Shown here: positions 57,446 to 64,000 of the stretch, one piece after another | How the letters are laid out: the number at the start of each line of letters is the position of its first letter | How positions within the stretch are numbered: position 1 is the first letter of the stretch | Source of the DNA: Dorea_A amylophila | GTDB taxonomy: Bacteria; Bacillota; Clostridia; Lachnospirales; Lachnospiraceae | DNA length: 64,000 nt | Direction: 5' to 3' | NCBI RefSeq assembly: GCF_025567265.1 | Contig: NZ_JAOQJW010000001.1 | Span: 170,745 to 234,744 of the forward strand | Program-made: the position numbers and the translations under genes | Notes under the pieces: generated by a model | Told to the model about the DNA's origin: nothing | Database searches by the model: none | The model's input: only the letters and a program-made list of their open reading frames with translations

Positions 57446-57530
57446 GCGGAAGTGTCGGAACTGGCAGACGAGCAAGACTAAGGATCTTGTAAGCATTGCG
57501 CTTGTGTGGGTTCAAGTCCCATCTTCCGCA
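57446..57530 (+). tRNA. tRNA-Leu (anticodon AAG), copy 2
   Basis: Identical to copy 1 over all 85 bases, 46 bases downstream. Same transcript, followed by a terminator. A recent tandem duplication kept by concerted evolution is the likely origin. Confidence 0.95.
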
Positions 57531-57545
57531 TTCATCTAAAAGATG

Positions 57546-57581
57546 GAAACCCTTGATTTGTTTTGGGTTTCTTATTTTTTT
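57546..57581 (+). terminator. Terminator after the tRNA pair
   Basis: GAAACCC (57546-57552) pairs with GGGTTTC (57565-57571), followed by TTATTTTTTT. Confidence 0.88.
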
Positions 57582-57689
57582 GTATACTAATAATTTTTTC
57601 TGATTAACGATAAGGAATTTTAATAAAAAAGAGAAAAATTAAAGGAAATCAAAAAGTTTTGTCGAATAATAATAATGAGGAGATTCAAA

Positions 57690-59468
57690 ATGTATTATTC
57701 TGATGAGATTATCGAAGAAGTAAGATCAAGAAATGATATTGTAGATGTAATATCTACTTATGTAAAACTGCAGAAAAAAGGCAGCTCATATTTTGGCCTG
57801 TGTCCGTTTCACAATGAAAAGTCTCCGTCTTTTTCTGTCAGCAGGCAGAAGCAGATGTATTATTGTTTTGGATGCGGTGCCGGAGGAAATGTATTTACAT
57901 TTTTGATGGAGTATGAGAATTATACATTTGTTGAGGCGCTGAAATATCTGGCAGACAGAGCAGGGGTAGAACTTCCGGAGGAAGAATACTCGAAAGAGGC
58001 TAAAGAACGTGCGGATACAAGGGCAATTCTTTTGGAAATCAACAAAGCTGCAGCGCAATATTATTACGTGCAGCTTAAGAGCAGTCAAGGAGCCGTAGGA
58101 CTTGGATATTTTAAGAAAAGACAGCTCAGTGACGAGACGATCAAGGCATTTGGTCTGGGTTATTCGAATAAGTACAGTGATGATCTGTACCGTTACTTGA
58201 AGTCGAAAGGATATAAGGATGACATGATTGCCAAAGCAGGACTGATCAGTATTGATGAAAAGAATGGTGTGTATGATAAGTTCTGGAACCGTGTGATGTT
58301 TCCGATTATGGATGTCAATAGCAGGGTAATCGGATTTGGTGGTCGTGTGATGGGAGATGCAAAACCAAAATATCTGAATTCACCGGAAACAATGGTTTTT
58401 GATAAGAGCCGGAATTTGTATGGATTGAACAGGGCAAGACGTACCAAGAAGCCATATTTCCTTTTGTGTGAAGGATATATGGATGTGATTTCACTTCACC
58501 AGGCAGGGTTCACCAATGCTGTTGCGTCATTGGGAACTGCGCTGACACCGGGACATGCTGCACTGATCCGCAGATATGTACAGGAAGTGTATCTGACTTA
58601 TGACAGTGACGGAGCCGGTACAAGGGCAGCATTAAGAGCCATGCCGATTTTACGAGATGCAGGGATTACTGCTAAGATCATAAGGATGGAACCGTATAAA
58701 GATCCGGATGAATTTATTAAGAATTTGGGAGCAGAGAAATTCGAAGAACGGATTGCAAGTGCGAGAAATGTATTTATGTACAGTCTGGAAGTGCTGGAGA
58801 AGGAGTATGATATGAATTCGCCAGAAGGAAAGACGGAGTTTATGAAAGAAACGGCGAGAAGGCTGACACAGTTTGAAGAAGAGATTGAACGCAATAACTA
58901 CATAGAAGCAGTGGCGAAAGCCTATCATGTCGGATTTGAAGATCTCAGGAAACTGGTTGGAAAGATGGCGGTACAGGCAGGACTTGCAAAACCGGTTGAA
59001 AGACCCAGGGAGATACAGAATAACAGGAAGAATAAAAAAGAAGATGGAATTCTGGTGTCTCAGAAAATACTGCTCACATGGCTGATTGAAAGTGAAGATA
59101 TCTTTCGACAGATTGAAAAGTATATTACACCGGAAGATTTTTCGGAAGGGCTTTTCCGGCAAGTGGCAGAACTTTTGTATGAACAATATGAAAAGCATGA
59201 GGTTAATCCGGCTCAGATCATGAATCACTTTACAGATGAAGAGGAACATCGGCAAGTGGCAGGTCTGTTCCATACGAAGATCAAAGAACTGACAACTGTG
59301 AAAGAACAGGAAAAGGCATTGCAGGAGACAATTCTACGGGTCAAAGATCACAGTATTGAAGAAGCGACGAAGAATCTGGATCCTACAGACATTCAGGGAC
59401 TGCAGCGCCTGATGAATGAAAAAAGAAAAATGCAGGATCTGCGGACACTGCATATTTCCATTAATTAA
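57690..59468 (+). CDS. dnaG: DNA primase
   Basis: 592 residues from ATG 57690 (GAGGAG 7 bases upstream; an earlier start at 57675 overlaps the ribosome site). Lays RNA primers for replication. N-terminal CHC2 zinc domain (LCPFHNEKSPSF ... YYCFGCGAGGN), central Toprim fold (LCEGYMDVISL, LTYDSDGAG, KDPDEF), and a C-terminal DnaB-binding helical domain. First gene of the macromolecular-synthesis operon. Confidence 0.97.
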   Translation: MYYSDEIIEEVRSRNDIVDVISTYVKLQKKGSSYFGLCPFHNEKSPSFSVSRQKQMYYCFGCGAGGNVFTFLMEYENYTFVEALKYLADRAGVELPEEEYSKEAKERADTRAILLEINKAAAQYYYVQLKSSQGAVGLGYFKKRQLSDETIKAFGLGYSNKYSDDLYRYLKSKGYKDDMIAKAGLISIDEKNGVYDKFWNRVMFPIMDVNSRVIGFGGRVMGDAKPKYLNSPETMVFDKSRNLYGLNRARRTKKPYFLLCEGYMDVISLHQAGFTNAVASLGTALTPGHAALIRRYVQEVYLTYDSDGAGTRAALRAMPILRDAGITAKIIRMEPYKDPDEFIKNLGAEKFEERIASARNVFMYSLEVLEKEYDMNSPEGKTEFMKETARRLTQFEEEIERNNYIEAVAKAYHVGFEDLRKLVGKMAVQAGLAKPVERPREIQNNRKNKKEDGILVSQKILLTWLIESEDIFRQIEKYITPEDFSEGLFRQVAELLYEQYEKHEVNPAQIMNHFTDEEEHRQVAGLFHTKIKELTTVKEQEKALQETILRVKDHSIEEATKNLDPTDIQGLQRLMNEKRKMQDLRTLHISIN

Positions 59469-59507
59469 GGATAAAATATAAACAAGCAATGAGAGGATGG
59501 ACACTAC

Positions 59508-60617
59508 ATGGACGAAAATATCGTAAAATTCCAGGAAAAGTTAAGAGAACTTGTATCACTTGGAAAGAAGAAAAAAGGAATCCTGGAGATTCAGGAAATC
59601 AATGATTTTTTCTCTGATATGGAACTTGATTCTGATCAGATGGAAAAAGTATTCGATTACCTGGAAGCAAATAATGTTGATGTGCTCAGAATCAGTAATG
59701 ATGACGATGATATACCGGATGATATTGTGATGTCAGACGAAGATGATATTGATGTGGAGAAAATCGACCTTTCGGTGCCGGATGGAATCAGCATTGAAGA
59801 TCCGGTCCGTATGTACCTGAAAGAGATTGGTAAAGTACCGCTTCTGTCGGCAGATGAAGAAGTAGAACTTGCCAAGAGAATGGCAGAGGGCGATGAAGAA
59901 GCAAAGAAAAGACTGGCAGAAGCGAATTTGCGTCTGGTTGTAAGTATTGCAAAGCGTTATGTTGGACGTGGTATGTTATTCCTGGATCTGATTCAGGAGG
60001 GAAACCTGGGTCTGATTAAAGCAGTAGAAAAATTTGATTATCACAAAGGTTTTAAATTCAGTACTTATGCTACGTGGTGGATCAGACAGGCCATTACGAG
60101 AGCAATCGCAGATCAGGCAAGAACAATCCGTATTCCGGTTCATATGGTAGAGACGATCAATAAATTGATTCGTGTATCCAGACAGTTGTTGCAGGAATTA
60201 GGACGTGAACCTACGCCGGAAGAGATTGCGGCAGAATTAGATATGCCGGTAGAAAGAGTAAGAGAGATTTTAAAAATTTCACAGGAACCGGTATCATTGG
60301 AGACTCCGATCGGTGAAGAAGAAGACAGTCATCTCGGAGACTTTATTCAGGATGATAACGTGCCGGTACCGGCAGAAGCGGCAGCTCAGACACTTTTGAA
60401 AGAGCAGTTGGATGAAGTTCTAGATACTCTGACTGAGAGGGAACAGAAAGTATTGAGATTAAGATTCGGTATGAACGATGGACGTGCACGTACACTGGAG
60501 GAAGTAGGAAAAGAATTCGATGTTACCCGTGAACGTATCCGTCAGATTGAGGCAAAAGCACTTCGCAAGCTGCGTCATCCAAGCCGGAGCAGAAAATTAA
60601 GAGATTATTTAGATTAA
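59508..60617 (+). CDS. rpoD: Housekeeping sigma factor SigA
   Basis: 369 residues. Short region 1.1 (EKLRELVSLGKKKKGILEIQEINDFF) and an acidic spacer, then 1.2 (DPVRMYLKEIGKVPLLSADEEVELAKRM), 2.1-2.4 (DLIQEGNLGLIKAVEKFDYHKGFKFSTYATWWIRQAITRAIADQARTIRIP), region 3 and 4.2 (RTLEEVGKEFDVTRERIRQIEAKALRKLR). It directs RNA polymerase to TTGACA/TATAAT promoters like those listed here. Follows dnaG as is standard. Confidence 0.98.
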   Translation: MDENIVKFQEKLRELVSLGKKKKGILEIQEINDFFSDMELDSDQMEKVFDYLEANNVDVLRISNDDDDIPDDIVMSDEDDIDVEKIDLSVPDGISIEDPVRMYLKEIGKVPLLSADEEVELAKRMAEGDEEAKKRLAEANLRLVVSIAKRYVGRGMLFLDLIQEGNLGLIKAVEKFDYHKGFKFSTYATWWIRQAITRAIADQARTIRIPVHMVETINKLIRVSRQLLQELGREPTPEEIAAELDMPVERVREILKISQEPVSLETPIGEEEDSHLGDFIQDDNVPVPAEAAAQTLLKEQLDEVLDTLTEREQKVLRLRFGMNDGRARTLEEVGKEFDVTRERIRQIEAKALRKLRHPSRSRKLRDYLD

Positions 60618-60631
60618 GAAAAGAGGCGCCT

Positions 60632-61327
60632 ATGGAACTATCAAAGAGACTGCAGGCAGTTGCAGATCTGGTGACAGAGGGCGCTTCTGTTGCAGATATC
60701 GGTACAGATCACGGCTATATTCCTATTTACCTGATAGAACATCATATAGCGGAGAAAGTGATCGCACTGGATATCAACAGAGGTCCCTTGGAGAGAGCCA
60801 GAATGCATATAGTCGGCCATGGACTGAAAGAAAAGATAGAAACCAGACTTTCGGACGGATTGGAAAAAGTCCTTCCGGGAGAAGTGGATACGATGATTGC
60901 TGCCGGCATGGGCGGCGGTCTGGTGATAAAAATCCTGATGGAAGGAAGAACGGTAGCAGATGCGCTGGATACAATGATCCTGCAGCCACAGTCGGAGATT
61001 GGAAAAGTCAGACGATTTTTGAATGAACATCGGCTTCAGATCATAGAGGAGAATATGGTAGAAGAAGATGGGAAATTTTATCCGATGATGAAAGTCATAC
61101 ATGGAGAAAAAGAAGAGTATACTGTATGTGAATATACATATGGAAAATGTCTGCTGAAGCAGCGGCATCCGGTACTCAAGAAATATCTGGACAGGGAGAT
61201 GGCAATTAAGGAGCATGTATTCGGGCAGCTTTTTAAACATCAGAACAGTGAAAGTGCTGCCAGAAGAATGGAAGAACTGAAAAAGGAGATCATACTGACG
61301 CAAGAGGCATTGAAGTATTACGAGTAG
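60632..61327 (+). CDS. trmK: tRNA (adenine-N1)-methyltransferase TrmK
   Basis: 231 residues. SAM-binding motif VADIGTDHGYIPIYL, then VIALDINRGPLERARMHI and IAAGMGGGLVIKIL, as in TrmK, which methylates A22 of tRNAs in Gram-positives. The C-terminal part is a helical, coiled-coil-like extension (KRRMEELKKEI-type). Operon with rpoD (14-base gap) and nif3, the usual order. Confidence 0.93.
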   Translation: MELSKRLQAVADLVTEGASVADIGTDHGYIPIYLIEHHIAEKVIALDINRGPLERARMHIVGHGLKEKIETRLSDGLEKVLPGEVDTMIAAGMGGGLVIKILMEGRTVADALDTMILQPQSEIGKVRRFLNEHRLQIIEENMVEEDGKFYPMMKVIHGEKEEYTVCEYTYGKCLLKQRHPVLKKYLDREMAIKEHVFGQLFKHQNSESAARRMEELKKEIILTQEALKYYE

Positions 61328-61346
61328 AAGAAAGGGAGTATGTAAG

Positions 61347-62141
61347 ATGTTGTGTAGAGATGTAATGAATGTAATTGAAAAAGAATATCCGCTGAATTAC
61401 GCACTTTCATGGGATAATGTCGGACTTCTGGTGGGGAGAGACGATAAAGAAGTGAAAAAGATATATATCGCACTGGATGCAACAGATGAAGTAATAGATG
61501 AAGCGGTTAAGAATGGTGCAGATATGCTGATTACACATCATCCGATGATCTTTTCACCGATCAAGAAAATTCATAATCTTGATTTTGTAGGAGGTCGTAT
61601 TCTTAAACTGATTCAGAACGACATTTCTTATTATGCAATGCATACGAATTATGATGTACTGGGAATGGCGGAACTTTCCGGAGACAAGATGAATATGAAA
61701 GACGCTGAGATACTGGAAGTGACGGCAGAAGGTGATATCGGGGAAGAAGATGAGCCGGAAGGGATCGGCAGAGTATCAGATCTTGAGATTCCTATGACGC
61801 TCAGAGAGTGCTGTGAGGATGTAAAAGATGCATTTCATCTGGGAACAGTAAAGGTGTTCGGTAATTTGGAAGACAAAGTGAAGCGTATTGCAATCTGTCC
61901 GGGTTCCGGGAAAAGTGTGATCCAGGCAGCCCTGGATAAACATGCAGATGTACTGATTACCGGAGATATCGGTCATCATGAAGGAATTGATGCAGTGGCA
62001 CAGGGGCTGGCAATCATAGATGGCGGTCATTATGGAATCGAGCACATTTTTATTGAAGATATGAGACAGTATCTGGAAAAGAATCTGAAAGATGTGGAAG
62101 TTATTGCGGCTCCGATCATTCATCCGTTTCTGCTTGTGTAA
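61347..62141 (+). CDS. Nif3-like dinuclear metal-centre protein
   Basis: 264 residues. Metal-binding motifs DMLITHHPMIF, GHYGIEHIF and GDIGHHEGID, with CPGSGKSVIQAALDK in between, match the Nif3/YqfO family (GTP cyclohydrolase I type 2-like). It forms a hexameric toroid; the reaction is not well defined. It lacks the inserted PII-like domain of Bacillus YqfO (about 370 residues). It pairs with trmK across Firmicutes. Confidence 0.93.
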   Translation: MLCRDVMNVIEKEYPLNYALSWDNVGLLVGRDDKEVKKIYIALDATDEVIDEAVKNGADMLITHHPMIFSPIKKIHNLDFVGGRILKLIQNDISYYAMHTNYDVLGMAELSGDKMNMKDAEILEVTAEGDIGEEDEPEGIGRVSDLEIPMTLRECCEDVKDAFHLGTVKVFGNLEDKVKRIAICPGSGKSVIQAALDKHADVLITGDIGHHEGIDAVAQGLAIIDGGHYGIEHIFIEDMRQYLEKNLKDVEVIAAPIIHPFLLV

Positions 62142-62228
62142 AGATGAGAAAGTCTGTGAGCCAGAGGCAAAATGAGATGAGGAAGTTATGAAACGGCCAA
62201 AGTAAAAGTGTGAAAATGAGGTGTGTCT

Positions 62229-63896
62229 ATGAATGATATTTTATATACGGTCCATGTAGATGGAACAGACAAAAAATTCAAAAAAGGAACGACATATCAG
62301 GAGATAGCCAGAACATATCAGCAGGAATATCAGCATGATATTGTGCTGGTATTTGTGGATGGACGACTTCAGGAATTGTTCAAGACACTGGAAACTGATT
62401 GTGAGTTGAAATTTGTGACGACTGCGGATCCGCTGGGTTATAAAAGTTACCGGAGAAGTATGAGCCTGATGCTCGTGAAAGCAATTTATGATGTGGAAGA
62501 ACATAAGAATATCGATAAAGTCAGAATTCATTATTCTGTAAGTAAGGGTTATTATTGCACGATAGAAGGAAATATTGATCTTACACAGGAATTTCTTGAT
62601 CGTGTAGAAAGCCGTATGAGAGCTATGGTGGAAATGGATCTTCCTATCAGAAAAAAAAGCGTGCATACAGATGATGCAATTGCAATGTTCGGACAGCATG
62701 GCATGCACGATAAAGAACGGCTGTTCCATTACCGGAGAGTGTCTCGGGTGAACATTTACAGTTTGAATGAATTTGAAGATTATTATTATGGATATATGGT
62801 ACCGAGTGCCGGATATCTGAAATATTTTAAATTGTACCTGTACGATGAGGGATTTGTGATTCAGATGCCGGTGATGAATGAGCCGGAAGCAGTACCTCCG
62901 TTCGAACCGCAGAATCACTTGTTCCGTGTGCTGCAGGAATCAACCAAGTGGGGAGATATTCAGGGTATCGAAACAGTTGGAGACCTGAACGACAAGATTA
63001 CAAAAAGTGATGTGAACGAATTGGTATTGGTGCAGGAAGCACTTCAGGAAGAAAAAATTGCACAGATCGCTGAACAGATCAAAGAGCGTTCGGATGTCCG
63101 CTTTGTATTGATTGCAGGACCATCGTCTTCGAGTAAGACTACTTTTTCACATCGACTGTCTGTGCAGCTGCGGGCGAATGGATTGTGTCCGTATCCGATT
63201 GCTGTGGACAATTATTTTAAAGAACGCGAAGAGACACCAAGAGATGAGAATGGAGAATTTGATTTTGAAGGACTTGGTGCGGTTGATGTGGAATTATTCA
63301 ATCTTCAGCTTCAGGAACTCCTGGAGGGAAAAGAAGTCGTAATACCGGAGTTTAACTTTGTAACCGGTCATAAGGAATACAAAAGAAGGCCAAAGAAATT
63401 AAAAGAAAACGAAGTGCTGGTAATTGAGGGAATTCATTGCCTGAATCCGGAACTGACCAGAAAGCTTCCGGATGAAAATAAGTTTAAAATTTATATCAGT
63501 GCACTTACACAGCTGAATATTGATGAGCATAACCGTATCCCGACAACAGATGGACGTCTGATCCGCAGAATTGTACGCGATGCAAGAACCAGAGGTACAT
63601 CAGCAAAGGAGACGATCCGTATGTGGCCGGCGGTGAGAAAAGGAGAAGAGAGGAATATTTTTCCTTATCAGGAAGAGGCAGATGTGATGTTTAATTCAGC
63701 ATTGATCTATGAACTTGCAGTATTGAAACCATACGTAGAAGCTCAACTCTTTGGAATTGAACGAGACTGTCCGGAATATTTGGAAGCAAAACGTTTATTG
63801 AAATTCCTAGATTATTTTGTTGGAATCGGAAGTGAGAATGTACCGGCGAATTCATTACTTAGAGAGTTTATAGGGGGCGGGTGTTTTCACGTGTGA
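62229..63896 (+). CDS. Uridine-kinase-like P-loop protein with TGS-like and ThrRS-type N-terminal domains
   Basis: 555 residues from ATG 62229 (GAGGTG 5 bases before; a GTG at 62223 lies inside it). Residues 1-70 resemble a TGS-type ubiquitin-like domain; about 70-220 resemble the second additional domain of threonyl-tRNA synthetase. From about 290 comes a uridine kinase-like P-loop ATPase (LIAGPSSSSKTTFSHRLSVQL, PIAVDNYFKEREETPRDENGEFDFEGL, VLVIEGIHCLNPEL). Such fusions occur in many Firmicutes and are annotated nucleoside kinase; the substrate is uncertain. Followed by 104 bases without a gene. Confidence 0.85.
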   Translation: MNDILYTVHVDGTDKKFKKGTTYQEIARTYQQEYQHDIVLVFVDGRLQELFKTLETDCELKFVTTADPLGYKSYRRSMSLMLVKAIYDVEEHKNIDKVRIHYSVSKGYYCTIEGNIDLTQEFLDRVESRMRAMVEMDLPIRKKSVHTDDAIAMFGQHGMHDKERLFHYRRVSRVNIYSLNEFEDYYYGYMVPSAGYLKYFKLYLYDEGFVIQMPVMNEPEAVPPFEPQNHLFRVLQESTKWGDIQGIETVGDLNDKITKSDVNELVLVQEALQEEKIAQIAEQIKERSDVRFVLIAGPSSSSKTTFSHRLSVQLRANGLCPYPIAVDNYFKEREETPRDENGEFDFEGLGAVDVELFNLQLQELLEGKEVVIPEFNFVTGHKEYKRRPKKLKENEVLVIEGIHCLNPELTRKLPDENKFKIYISALTQLNIDEHNRIPTTDGRLIRRIVRDARTRGTSAKETIRMWPAVRKGEERNIFPYQEEADVMFNSALIYELAVLKPYVEAQLFGIERDCPEYLEAKRLLKFLDYFVGIGSENVPANSLLREFIGGGCFHV

Positions 63897-64000
63897 TTTT
63901 TGGGGATTTAATTCATTAACTGGGAAGCGGCCTCTCAGTCCTTGAAGGAAACAATAGATAAGGCTTCTTGTTCAGGTTCCATACCATAAGAAACACTAAG

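Noticed and set aside
1..64000. CRISPR arrays, insertion sequences, rRNA genes
   Set aside because: No regularly spaced direct repeats, no transposase motifs and no rRNA-like sequence were seen on either strand.

Overview
The window comes from a low-to-moderate GC, spore-forming Firmicute, most likely a gut Lachnospiraceae (Dorea/Blautia/Mediterraneibacter-like). The pointers are the DUF5717/DUF5716 operon, a Bce-type resistance module, a SleB-type hydrolase, the dnaG-rpoD-trmK-nif3 block and strong AGGAGG ribosome sites. The species call is inference from gene content only.

Bases 1 to about 22,260 are the right-hand part of a siphovirus-type prophage, all forward. Order: recombination and replication (DUF1351 end, RecT, replication-terminator-like, DUF2303-like, RusA, DUF4373/DnaD-like), packaging and head (a chimeric terminase, portal, MuF-type minor capsid protein with a toxin-like tail plus a candidate immunity gene, scaffold, capsid, connectors), tail (major tail protein, chaperones, tape measure, Dit, Gp37-like, a tail-tip protein with an invertible 3' end), then lysis (XhlA-like, holin, amidase). 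Integrase and lysogeny genes would lie to the left, outside the window. Four things stand out. The terminase large subunit has lost its ATPase half through an in-frame fusion to an upstream HTH gene. The minor capsid protein carries a His-rich toxin-like C-terminus. A 706-bp segment flanked by 13-bp inverted repeats in the same codon phase holds two alternative C-termini for a tail protein. The right phage end appears to cut a host peptidoglycan-binding-type gene short.

Bases 22.3-64 kb are chromosomal. They hold a secreted transglutaminase-like protein, carAB behind a leader with an intrinsic terminator, a cell-wall hydrolase, a BceRS-BceAB-like module with a matching operator, a cupin, a PLP aminotransferase, the uncharacterised DUF5717-DUF5716-TPR operon, an amino-acid ABC transporter, purF-purB, an LRR protein followed by a GNAT-ThrE fusion and its small ThrE partner, gltX, a UvrD-type helicase, DUF1292, a sugar-binding lipoprotein, a GH13 debranching-enzyme homologue lacking its catalytic residues, DUF5662, two identical tRNA-Leu(AAG) genes, and the macromolecular-synthesis operon dnaG-rpoD-trmK-nif3 followed by a uridine-kinase-like gene.

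No intergenic gap exceeds 300 bases. No CRISPR array, rRNA gene or insertion sequence was seen. All family names come from recognition of the protein sequences, not from database searches.
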